Assembly: GCA_011046015.1 (NCBI GenBank)
Contig: DSBO01000020.1
Location: 1 to 18,397, forward strand
Origin: Thioalkalivibrio sp.
GTDB taxonomy: Bacteria; Pseudomonadota; Gammaproteobacteria; SpSt-1174
Direction of reading: 5' to 3'
Length of the DNA stretch: 18,397 nucleotides
This document shows positions 7,373 to 13,996 of the stretch, piece after piece (position 1 is the first letter of the stretch; each line of letters opens with the position of its first letter). The position numbers and the translations under genes were made by a program. The notes below the pieces were generated by a model. The model had not been told where the DNA came from. It saw only the letters and a list, made by a program, of their open reading frames with translations, and made no database searches.

Positions 7373-8015
7373 CCGACACGCGGCCGAGCAGCGCGCCGAG
7401 CGCTTCAACGCCATCAGCCACGTGGTCGGCGCGGCGCTCGCCTTCCCCGCCGCCGTCGTGCTGGTGGTGTACGCGAGCCTCAACGGCGATGCGCGCGAGA
7501 TCGTCGCCTTCTCCGTCTATGGCGTCACGCTGTTCCTGCTGTACCTGGTCTCGGCCCTCTACCACGGCCTGAACGGCAGGCCCAAGGGCGTGTTCCAGGT
7601 CCTCGACCACCAGGCGATCTACCTGCTCATCGCCGGCACCTACACGCCCTTCACGCTGGACACGCTGCGCGATACCGCCTGGGGCTGGACCCTGTTTGGC
7701 ATCACCTGGGGCATGGCCATCCTCGGCGTGGTGTACGAAGTACTCTGGCAGCGGGGGCCACGCATCGTCCCCGTCATCATCTACGTCGCCATGGGCTGGT
7801 CCATCGTGTTGGCACTGGACCCGTTGCTGGCACGCATCTCGCCGGCGGGCTTCGGCTGGCTGCTCGCCGGCGGCCTGCTCTACACCGGCGGCATCGCGTT
7901 CTTCATCGTCTCGCACTGGCGCCCCGGGGCACACGGCATCTGGCACCTGTTCGTGCTCGCCGCCAGCGCCGCGCACTATATCGGCATCCTGTTCTACAGC
8001 CAGGCCCACCCCTGA
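7359..8015 (+). CDS. trhA: Hemolysin III family membrane protein (PAQR/TrhA)
   Basis: A 218-residue integral membrane protein with seven predicted helices, of the PAQR (progestin and adipoQ receptor) / hemolysin III group. The putative metal-site pattern of the superfamily is complete: SALYH (Ser65, His69), LDHQAIYLLIAGTYTPF (Asp83) and HGIWH (His192, His196) in the last helix region. Bacterial members have been tied to membrane lipid or fluidity homeostasis rather than true hemolysis. The start overlaps the upstream GIY-YIG gene by 14 bases. A 73 bp gap separates it from the phospholipase D gene, so a lipid-related role would fit its neighbours, but this is inference. Confidence 0.92.
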   Translation: MHPFDRHAAEQRAERFNAISHVVGAALAFPAAVVLVVYASLNGDAREIVAFSVYGVTLFLLYLVSALYHGLNGRPKGVFQVLDHQAIYLLIAGTYTPFTLDTLRDTAWGWTLFGITWGMAILGVVYEVLWQRGPRIVPVIIYVAMGWSIVLALDPLLARISPAGFGWLLAGGLLYTGGIAFFIVSHWRPGAHGIWHLFVLAASAAHYIGILFYSQAHP

Positions 8016-8061
8016 ACTTCTCGCACGATTGGGTTAGTCTCTGGAGGCATTCCCACGGACC

Positions 8062-8080
8062 CGCCCGGCGCAAGCGGGCG
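8062..8080 (+). promoter_or_regulatory. Small hairpin just before the phospholipase D gene
   Basis: CGCCCG (8062-8067) pairs with CGGGCG (8075-8080) around a 7-base loop, ending 8 bases before the start codon at 8089. It overlaps the only purine-rich stretch in ribosome-site position and could reduce initiation. No T-run follows. Confidence 0.3.
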
Positions 8081-8088
8081 CGTAACAC

Positions 8089-10235
8089 ATGGACAGCCTA
8101 CTGGCACCCGGCCACAACTGCTGGCGCGTCGTCCGGGCACAGCGCGCCGCCTTCGTCGTCGACGGCGCGGATTACTTTCGCGCCGTGCGCGAGGCCTTCT
8201 GCCGCGCGCGCCACTCCATCTTTATCGTCGGCTGGGACATCCACAGCGAACTGCGCCTGGTGCGCGAGGAAACGCCGCCGGACGACGGCTATCCCGTCAC
8301 TCTGGTTGCCCTGCTCGATGCCGTGGCGAGCGAACGACCCGACCTGCACGTCTACATCCTGAGCTGGGACTTCGCCATGATCTACGCGCTGGAACGCGAG
8401 TTCTTCCCGCGCTACAAGCTGCGCTGGCGATCCCACGACCGCGTGCACTTCTGCCTGGATGGCGAACATCCGCTGGGGGCTTCGCAGCACCAGAAGATCG
8501 TGGTGGTCGACGACGCGGTCGCGTTCTCGGGCGGACTCGACCTCAGCAAGTGGCGCTGGGATACCTCCGCACACCGGCCCGATGACGAGCGGCGCATTGA
8601 CCCCAACGGCGCGCCCTACCCGCCGTTTCACGACGTGCAGATGGTGGTAGACGGCGAGGCCGCCGCCGCGCTGGGCCGCCTCGCCCGCGAGCGCTGGCGC
8701 TTCGCCGGCAGCGAGGCGGAACCGGTCGAGCCGCGCAGCGCCGATCACGACCCCTGGCCGCCTGGCGTGCGGCCCACCCTCACCAACCTCGAGGTGGCCA
8801 TCGCCCGCAGCCTGCCCGCCTACCGCGACCGAGGCGAGATCCGCGAGGTCGAAAGGCTGTACCTCGACAGCATCGGCGCGGCGCGGCGCTTCATCTACAT
8901 CGAGAACCAGTACTTAAGCTCGCACCGCATCAGTGCAGCCCTGGCCGAGCGCGTGCGCGAACCCGACGGGCCCGAGGTGATCCTGGTGATGCCCGAACAG
9001 ACCGGCGGCTGGCTGGAGCAACACACCATGGACGTGCTGCGCGGACGCGTGCTGCAAGACCTGCGCGAGACGGACCGGCACGACCGGCTGCGCGTCTACT
9101 ACGCGCGCCTGTCGCAGGACCCCCACGTCTCGCTCATGGTCCACGCCAAGGTGATGGTCATCGACGACGCCTTCGCCCGGGTGGCCTCCTCCAACCTCAG
9201 CAACCGCTCCATGGGGCTGGACTCCGAATGCGACCTCGCCGTCGCCTCCAGCCCCGGCCGCGACCTGGCCGAACCCATTGCCGCCTTCCGCCGCCGCCTG
9301 CTCGCCGAGCACCTGGGCGCAGACGTCGCAGACCTGTCCCGGGCCGAGGCGAAACACGGCTCGCTGATCGCGGCAGTCGAATCGCTGCGCGATGGCGAAC
9401 GCACGCTGGAGCCGCTGGACGCCGAGGTACCCGCCGAAGTGGACGAGTGGGTGCCCGACGCGGGCCTGCTCGACCCGGAGAAGCCCGTCGCCCCGCAGGA
9501 GCTCTTCGACCAGATCGTCGACCCCGATCAGCAGACACCGGCCTGGCAGCACTTCCTCAAGGTCGCCGTGCTGATCATCGGGGTGCTCGGCCTGGCGGCC
9601 CTCTGGCGCTGGACGCCGGTGGGTGACTGGCTCGGCGTGGACCGGCTGGCCGATATCGGGCAATGGATCGACGACAGGCCCGCCACGCCGCTGCTGGTGA
9701 TCGGCGCCTACGTCCTCGCCGGGCTCGCCGTGATGCCGATCACGCTCATGTTCATCGACACGGTGATGGTCTTCGGGGCCTGGACGGGAGCGATCTACTC
9801 GCTGGTCGGGGCGGAGATCTCTGCGCTGGTCACCTTCGGCGTCGGCCACCTGCTCGGGCGCGACGCCGTCGCACGCCTGGCCGGCGCGAACGCGTCCACC
9901 GCATCAGCCGCACCCTGGGCCAGCGGGGCATCCTCAGCACCATCGCCTTGCGCATCATTCCGGTGGCGCCCTTCTCGGTGATCAACGTCATCGCCGGGGT
10001 CTCCGACATTCGCCTGCGCGACTTCGCCATCGGCGGCCTCATCGGCCTGCTGCCCGGCGTCATCGCCACGGCCTTTCTGGCCGACCGCATCGTCGCCTCG
10101 CTGCGCGACCCCACACCCACCCAGATCCTCATCCTGCTCGCGGCCATCGGCCTGGTGATCCTCGCCATGACAGGTCTCCGGTACTGGCTGCGCCGCAAAC
10201 GCGGCGGCGGCGGGAAGGAATCCGACGCCGCGTGA
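8089..10235 (+). pseudogene. Phospholipase D-like protein fused to VTT/DedA-like membrane domain, frameshifted in the VTT part
   Basis: A two-part protein. Residues 1-410 are a phospholipase D/cardiolipin-synthase-like catalytic region with both HKD motifs: H134-K136-D141 (HQKIVVVDD) and H352-K354-D359 (HAKVMVIDD), each followed by a serine/glycine or SSN stretch. After an acidic linker (about 420-485) come membrane helices from about 490. A VTT domain (Tvp38/TMEM64/DedA type) follows: VIGAYVLAGLAVMPITLMF, FGAWTGAIYSLVGAEISAL. The frame runs into unrelated residues at about 9888-9900 and stops at 9981. From there another frame continues the VTT domain (HRISRTLGQRG, ALRIIPVAPFSVINVIAG, GLLPGVIATAF) to TGA 10233-10235. 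One missing base explains the break. The catalytic part is intact and would be made. It probably acts on phospholipid head groups at the inner membrane. The stop overlaps the next gene (TGATG). Confidence 0.85.
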
Positions 10236-10918
10236 TGCTGCGCATCGGGAGCTACAACATCCACCGCGCCATCGGTCGCGACCGCCGCGAGGAAGCCGCA
10301 CGCATCGCCCACGTGCTCCGGGAAATCGACGCCGACGTCGTCGCCCTGCAGGAGGTCGGCTATCACCCCGACACCCCCGGCCACCTGCTGGAGTACCTGG
10401 GCGACACGCTCGGCGCACAGGTGATCGATGGCGTGACCTTTACCGACGAGCGCGGCCACTACGGCAACGCCGTGCTCACGCGCCTGCCGGTGACCGGCAT
10501 CAGCCGCCATGACCTCAGCGTGCCGGGGCGCGAGCCACGTGGCGCCATCGAGTTCGCGCTCACCATCAACCAGATCGACATCCAGCTCATCGCCACCCAC
10601 CTCGGCCTGCACCCGGGCGAACGCCGCGACCAGATCCGCACGCTGCTACCGCTGCTGGAAGGCCCCGGCAGCGAGGTGAACATCCTGCTCGGCGACCTCA
10701 ATGAATGGTTTCTCTGGGGCCGGCCGCTGCACTGGCTGCGTCGCGTGTTCGGCCACCTGCCTGCCCCGGCCACCTTCCCCGCCCACCGTCCCTGGTTCGC
10801 CCTCGACCGGCTGTGGGTGAAGCCGCTGGCGGTCATCGACGCCATCCACGTACACGACAGCCCCGCCGCCCGCATCGCCTCGGATCACCTGCCGCTGGTC
10901 GCCGAGCTGAACCTGTGA
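10235..10918 (+). CDS. Endonuclease/exonuclease/phosphatase family protein
   Basis: A 227-residue protein of the EEP (DNase I-like) superfamily, whose members hydrolyse phosphodiesters in DNA, RNA or lipids. Visible active-site elements: SYNIH (Asn8), LQEVG (Glu40), NAVLTRLP, ATHLGLHPGERRDQ (His122), GDLNEW (Asp154, Asn156), LDRLWV and SDHLPL (Asp217, His218). These are the expected metal-binding and catalytic residues. The ATG at 10235 overlaps the phospholipase D stop as TGATG. A GTG one codon earlier is also possible. A GAAGGA ribosome site lies about 16 bases upstream. In E. coli, ybhP (EEP) sits beside clsB (phospholipase D-type cardiolipin synthase), so pairing of the two families recurs. 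A phospholipid or phosphodiester substrate is a fair guess, not shown. Confidence 0.9.
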   Translation: MLRIGSYNIHRAIGRDRREEAARIAHVLREIDADVVALQEVGYHPDTPGHLLEYLGDTLGAQVIDGVTFTDERGHYGNAVLTRLPVTGISRHDLSVPGREPRGAIEFALTINQIDIQLIATHLGLHPGERRDQIRTLLPLLEGPGSEVNILLGDLNEWFLWGRPLHWLRRVFGHLPAPATFPAHRPWFALDRLWVKPLAVIDAIHVHDSPAARIASDHLPLVAELNL

Positions 10919-10925
10919 GCCCCCC

Positions 10926-10948
10926 CGCTTTGACAGCCCGCCAAAGCG
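10926..10948. promoter_or_regulatory. Inverted repeat overlapping a promoter (operator or weak terminator)
   Basis: CGCTTTG (10926-10932) and CAAAGCG (10942-10948) form perfect 7-base arms around 9 bases, 8 bases after the EEP stop. It covers the -35 hexamer and most of the spacer of the promoter at 10930-10958. No T-run follows, so an operator role is at least as likely as termination of the upstream operon. Confidence 0.45.
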
Positions 10949-10958
10949 AGGCTAGAAC
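10930..10958 (+). promoter_or_regulatory. Sigma-70-type promoter for the 114-residue protein gene
   Basis: A perfect -35 TTGACA (10930-10935), a 17-base spacer and TAGAAC (10953-10958, 4 of 6 matches) as -10. Transcription would start near 10965, about 28 bases before the ATG at 10993. Confidence 0.6.
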
Positions 10959-10992
10959 AGATCATCCGTGACCGATTGCAGGACTCACCGCC

Positions 10993-11337
10993 ATGACCAC
11001 ACTCAGCCAGTCGCTCGCCGCCTTCGGTACTGCCGACTTCGAGGCCACGGCCCGACGCGAAATCGAGCAGCTCGGCCTCGACGGCCTTCCGCTGCAGCAG
11101 GGCCTGCAGACCGGCAGCATCGCGCGCGACGACAAGCTCAGCGCCATGATCATCGGTGTCAACGAGGCGCCGCAGGAGCTGCACGTGCGGGCCGGCCTCT
11201 TCTACACCAGCATCATCGCCGGCTGCGCCTGTGCCGACGACCCCACGCCGCTGGACGAGAACACCGAGTACTGCGAGGTGCTGGTCGATATTGATCGCGG
11301 CACCGGCCAGGCCACGGTGCGGCTGGCAAGCGACTGA
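10993..11337 (+). CDS. Conserved-looking hypothetical protein, 114 aa, CxC...C pattern
   Basis: I do not recognise a named family. The protein is 114 residues, acidic overall, with no signal peptide or membrane helix, so it is probably cytoplasmic. The C-terminal part is the most distinctive: FYTSIIAGCACADDPTP (Cys78, Cys80) followed by EYCEVLVDID (Cys94), with His64 in the strand before. Three cysteines and a histidine spaced this way could hold a metal, but this is speculation. The strand-rich middle (AMIIGVNEAPQELHVRAGLF, YCEVLVDIDRGTGQATVRL) suggests a small alpha-beta fold. It has its own good promoter with an overlapping inverted repeat, and a modest ribosome site (GCAGGA) about 13 bases before ATG. 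It lies on the same strand between the lipid-enzyme genes and ectABC, 273 bp before ectA. Codon use matches its neighbours, so it is very likely a real gene. Confidence 0.8.
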   Translation: MTTLSQSLAAFGTADFEATARREIEQLGLDGLPLQQGLQTGSIARDDKLSAMIIGVNEAPQELHVRAGLFYTSIIAGCACADDPTPLDENTEYCEVLVDIDRGTGQATVRLASD

Positions 11338-11367
11338 ACGCCGACCGGCGGGAGGAGGGCCGGCCCC

Positions 11368-11418
11368 GCAAGGCCTTGCCGCGTGCGGGATTGCGGGCGT
11401 CCCGGGACGGTTTTCCTT
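11368..11418 (+). terminator. Possible weak terminator region after the 114-aa gene
   Basis: Two 12-base perfect palindromes lie in the gap before ectA: GCAAGGCCTTGC (11368-11379) and CGTCCCGGGACG (11398-11409), the second followed by GTTTTCCTT. As hairpins they are short (4-5 pairs each), so termination would be weak. Alternatively they are protein-binding sites. The ectA promoter follows directly. Confidence 0.3.
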
Positions 11419-11436
11419 ATTGATCAGCAGGTTACG

Positions 11437-11466
11437 TTGGCCGGCCCCGGCCGCCTGTGGTATACT
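11437..11466 (+). promoter_or_regulatory. Extended -10 promoter of the ectABC operon
   Basis: TATACT (11461-11466) with an upstream TG (11458-11459) forms an extended -10. TTGGCC (11437-11442) is a partial -35 at 18 bases. GGCCGG (11439-11444) and CCGGCC (11447-11452) make a GC-rich inverted repeat across the -35/spacer, a possible operator. Transcription would start near 11473, giving a leader of about 140 nt before ectA. Assignment is by consensus only. Extra stress promoters could exist. Confidence 0.6.
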
Positions 11467-11488
11467 GATGCGCTTTCCCTGAACCCTT

Positions 11489-11497
11489 AAAGGAGGA
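11489..11497 (+). promoter_or_regulatory. Orphan Shine-Dalgarno-like sequence in the ectA leader
   Basis: AAAGGAGGA is a near-perfect ribosome site, but no ATG, GTG or TTG follows at usable spacing, and ectA begins 113 bases later with only a weak site of its own. It could be a ribosome standby site, part of a leader-RNA switch, or chance. Confidence 0.45.
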
Positions 11498-11516
11498 CTT
11501 CTCTCCGGCCGACAGC

Positions 11517-11567
11517 AAAATCCCACTATCAATCCGGCGCCTGCTGCCTGATTCATAATGGGATTTT
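11517..11567 (+). ncRNA. Large stem-loop in the ectA 5' leader
   Basis: A 51-base imperfect inverted repeat. AAAATCCCA (11517-11525) pairs fully with TGGGATTTT (11559-11567). After a C/A mismatch, TATCAATC (11527-11534) pairs with GATTCATA (11550-11557) with one C/C mismatch. Inside, GGC (11536-11538) pairs with GCC (11546-11548) around a 7-base loop. It lies in transcribed leader between the promoter and ectA, ending 43 bases before the ATG, followed by CGG rather than a long T-run. It could be an attenuator, an mRNA-stabilising element or an osmotic/thermal RNA switch. I know of no matching described RNA family. Confidence 0.5.
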
Positions 11568-11610
11568 CGGGACCAGCTTCCCCAGCCGCCGGCTGCCGAG
11601 ATCACCCGAC

Positions 11611-12087
11611 ATGACAATTAACTACAGACCGCCGTCCAAGCCGGACGGCCAGTCGATCCACCAGCTCATCCGGGACAGCAAGACCCTGGACCTCAACTCG
11701 GCCTATCTCTATTTCCTGCTGGCCGATCACTTCAGCGATACCTGCGTGGTCGCCGAGCGCGACGGCCAGCTCATCGGCTTTGTTTCCGCCTACCGCCTGC
11801 CCGCCCGACCCGACACGCTGTTCGTCTGGCAGATCGGCGTCGATGCCAGCGCGCGCGGCCAGGGTGTCGCCTCGACCATGCTGCAGGAATACGAGAAACG
11901 CCCCTTCTTCGACGAGATCCGTCGCATCGAACTGACGATCTCGCCCTCGAACATGGCGTCGCAGACGTTGTTCGCCCGCTGGGCCGAACGCCTGGGCACC
12001 ACGCTCGAGACGCAGCCCTACCTCACCGAAGAGAACCTGGGCGCCTCGCACGAACCCGAACTGCTGTATTCGATGAACTTGAAATAA
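11611..12087 (+). CDS. ectA: L-2,4-diaminobutyrate N-acetyltransferase EctA
   Basis: This is the second enzymatic step of ectoine synthesis, acetylating the gamma-amino group of diaminobutyrate with acetyl-CoA in the cytoplasm. The 158 residues form one GNAT domain, slightly shorter than many EctA proteins. Family stretches are seen: LDLNSAYLYFLLADHFSDTC near the N-terminus, AERDGQLIGFVSAYRLPARP, the acetyl-CoA loop ASARGQGVASTML, and the EctA-typical TISPSNMASQTLFARWAERL. It is the first gene of ectABC and lies 17 bp before ectB. The ribosome site before ATG 11611 is weak (GAG in GCCGAGAT), which contrasts with the strong orphan site farther upstream in the leader. Expression probably responds to salinity as in other ectoine producers, but no regulator gene (ectR) is present in the window. 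Confidence 0.97.
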   Translation: MTINYRPPSKPDGQSIHQLIRDSKTLDLNSAYLYFLLADHFSDTCVVAERDGQLIGFVSAYRLPARPDTLFVWQIGVDASARGQGVASTMLQEYEKRPFFDEIRRIELTISPSNMASQTLFARWAERLGTTLETQPYLTEENLGASHEPELLYSMNLK

Positions 12088-12104
12088 AGACCTGGAGACC
12101 CCCC

Positions 12105-13376
12105 ATGGACATCGGAATTTTTGAACAATACGAGTCGAACGTGCGCGGCTACATCCGCTCGTTCCCGACCATCTTCACCACCGCGAAGAACTCCACCATC
12201 ATGGATGACAAGGGCAAGACGTACATCGACTTCTTCGGCGGCGCCGGCTCGCTCAACTACGGGCACAACGACCCGGCCGTGAAGGCCGCGCTGATCGAGT
12301 ACATCCAGAACGACGGCATCACCAACGCGCTGGACAAGGCCACCAAGGCCAAACACGACTTCATCGTCGCCTTCCAGGAGACCATCCTCAAGCCGCGCGA
12401 CATGGAGTACAAGATCCAGTTCGTCGGTCCCACCGGCACCAATGCGGTGGAGACCGCGCTCAAGCTCGCGCGCAAGGTGAAGGAGCGTTCCAACGTGATT
12501 GCCTTTACCAACGCCTATCACGGCCATACCCTGGGCGCGCTGGCGGTAACCGGCAACGAGTTCTATCATGACAACTATTACGGCGTACCGCTCAACGTCA
12601 ACAAGCTGCCGTACGACAACTACTTCGACCAGGGCATGGATAGCATGGACATGCTGAGCCACTACCTGGGAGACGCCAGCTCCGGCTTCGACCTGCCGGC
12701 GGCCGTGATCGTCGAGACCATCCAGGGCGAGGGCGGCATCAACATCGCCAGCGTGAAGTGGCTGCAAAAGCTCTCGAAACTGTGCCAGGAAAAGGACATC
12801 CTGCTCGTCATCGACGACATCCAGGTGGGCAATGGTCGAACCGGCGACTTCTTCAGTTTCGAGCGTGCCGGCATCAAGCCGGACATCATCACGCTCTCCA
12901 AGTCCATCGGCACCGGCCTGCCCATGTCCATTGTGCTGATGCGTCCCGAGATCGACCAGTGGGAACCGGGTGAGCACACCGGCACCTTCCGCGGCAACAG
13001 CCTGGCCTTCATCGCCGGCGCCACCGCGCTGGAGCGCTGGAAGACCGACAACTTCAGCAAGGAGATCCGCGCCAAGGGCGAAAAGGTGGGCGCGGCCTTC
13101 AGGAAACTGCAGGAGCAGCACCCCAACTACATCGTCGACGCCCGCGGGCTCGGCATGATCTGGGGGCTGGAGTCCGAAACCGAGGGCTTCTGCGGCGAAG
13201 TCTCGCACCAGGCCTTCGAACGCGGCCTGCTGATGGAGACCGCCGGCGCCGGCGACCAGGTGCTCAAGTTCCTCGCCCCGCTGACCATCAGCGAGAAGGA
13301 ACTGGACGAGGGCCTGAAGCTGCTCGAGGAGTCCGTGAAAGCGGCCGTGGAAAAATTCGACAAGGAGGCTGCGTGA
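12105..13376 (+). CDS. ectB: Diaminobutyrate--2-oxoglutarate aminotransferase EctB
   Basis: This is the first step of ectoine synthesis: a PLP-dependent class-III aminotransferase that makes L-2,4-diaminobutyrate from aspartate semialdehyde with glutamate as donor. The length of 423 residues is typical. Seen: the N-terminal EctB signature FEQYESNVRGYIRSFPTIF, the phosphate-binding GPTGTNAVETALKLAR (about 108-123), the aromatic NAYHGHTLGALAVTG, the PLP-contacting VIDDIQVGNGRTG (235-247, Asp237/238), and Schiff-base Lys266 in TLSKSIGTGLPMSIV. A GGAG ribosome site precedes ATG 12105, which lies 17 bp after ectA. Its TGA overlaps the ectC GTG start. Nearby aminotransferases with other roles (DoeD, class-III omega types) are unlikely given the flanking ectA and ectC. 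Confidence 0.98.
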   Translation: MDIGIFEQYESNVRGYIRSFPTIFTTAKNSTIMDDKGKTYIDFFGGAGSLNYGHNDPAVKAALIEYIQNDGITNALDKATKAKHDFIVAFQETILKPRDMEYKIQFVGPTGTNAVETALKLARKVKERSNVIAFTNAYHGHTLGALAVTGNEFYHDNYYGVPLNVNKLPYDNYFDQGMDSMDMLSHYLGDASSGFDLPAAVIVETIQGEGGINIASVKWLQKLSKLCQEKDILLVIDDIQVGNGRTGDFFSFERAGIKPDIITLSKSIGTGLPMSIVLMRPEIDQWEPGEHTGTFRGNSLAFIAGATALERWKTDNFSKEIRAKGEKVGAAFRKLQEQHPNYIVDARGLGMIWGLESETEGFCGEVSHQAFERGLLMETAGAGDQVLKFLAPLTISEKELDEGLKLLEESVKAAVEKFDKEAA

Positions 13377-13771
13377 TTATCCGACGCCTCGATGAAGTGA
13401 TCGGTACCGACCGCGACGTGGAAGCCGAGAACGGCAACTGGGTCAGCCGCCGCCTGCTGCTGGCGGGCGACGGCATGGGCTTTTCCATGCACGACACCAC
13501 CATTCGCGCCGGCACCGAGACCTACATTCACTATGCCAACCATCTCGAGGCCGTGTACTGCGTAGCCGGCGAGGGCGAGATCGAGGATCTCGACAACGGC
13601 GTCACGACGCAGATCAGCGACGGCACGCTCTACGCGCTGAACGGCCACGAGCGTCACTACCTGCGCGCCCGCAAGGACATGCGCATGATCTGCGTCTTCA
13701 ACCCGCCGGTGGTGGGTCCCGAGACGCACGACGAGAATGGCGTCTACCCGTTGATGACGCTGGACGACTGA
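13373..13771 (+). CDS. ectC: L-ectoine synthase EctC
   Basis: This is the last step: a cupin-fold, metal-dependent cyclising enzyme that closes N-gamma-acetyl-diaminobutyrate to ectoine with loss of water. The length of 132 residues is standard. Recognisable stretches are MIIRRLDEVIGTDRDV, WVSRRLLLAGDGMGFSMHDT, YANHLEAVYCVAGEGEIEDL (metal-site Glu and the cupin turn), TLYALNGHERHYLRARKDMR (metal-site His) and CVFNPPVVGPETHDENGVYP. The start codon is GTG at 13373, overlapping the ectB TGA as GTGA, with GGAG a few bases before it. It is the last gene of the operon. A strong terminator begins 35 bases after the stop. No ectD hydroxylase or dedicated aspartokinase gene follows, so hydroxyectoine production is not indicated here. 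Confidence 0.98.
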   Translation: MIIRRLDEVIGTDRDVEAENGNWVSRRLLLAGDGMGFSMHDTTIRAGTETYIHYANHLEAVYCVAGEGEIEDLDNGVTTQISDGTLYALNGHERHYLRARKDMRMICVFNPPVVGPETHDENGVYPLMTLDD

Positions 13772-13805
13772 GCTCGGGTTTCCGCGACGTTCACCGGGAA
13801 GCCCC

Positions 13806-13844
13806 GCATGAAAAGGCCCGCGCATCGCGCGGGCCTTTTCATGC
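13806..13844. terminator. Bidirectional rho-independent terminator between ectC and mgtE
   Basis: A perfect 18-pair stem: GCATGAAAAGGCCCGCGC (13806-13823), a 3-base loop ATC and its exact complement at 13827-13844. A-run and T-run flank the GC core on both strands, so it can end ectABC transcripts from the left and mgtE transcripts from the right. The remaining 150 bases (13845-13996) show no gene or RNA I can recognise. Confidence 0.92.
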
Positions 13845-13996
13845 CATGAGCCAACAGAAGAGATCACCTTCATACGGACAACTGCGCACCGCACGTCCTG
13901 TGTCTCGGCGAGTGCCGCATCGACGACGGGACTGCCCTGTGTGGCCCTCGCGGCGTCAAGTGTGCGCGAAGGCATCGTGCCTGCCCGGCGCGAGCC

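Noticed and set aside
11489..11534. A leader peptide started by the orphan ribosome site
   Set aside because: No ATG, GTG, TTG or CTG lies within normal spacing of AAAGGAGGA. The only nearby ATG (11468) gives four codons and precedes the site.
10885..11556. A 223-codon minus-strand frame across the 114-aa gene and the ectA leader
   Set aside because: No ribosome site, it starts inside the stem-loop, and it crosses a good plus-strand promoter and gene. Composition is that of a shadow.
11517..11567. Integron attC site or small transposon end
   Set aside because: The arms lack the GTTRRRY/RYYYAAC core sites, no target duplication is visible, and no integrase or transposase is near. A leader RNA fold fits its position better.
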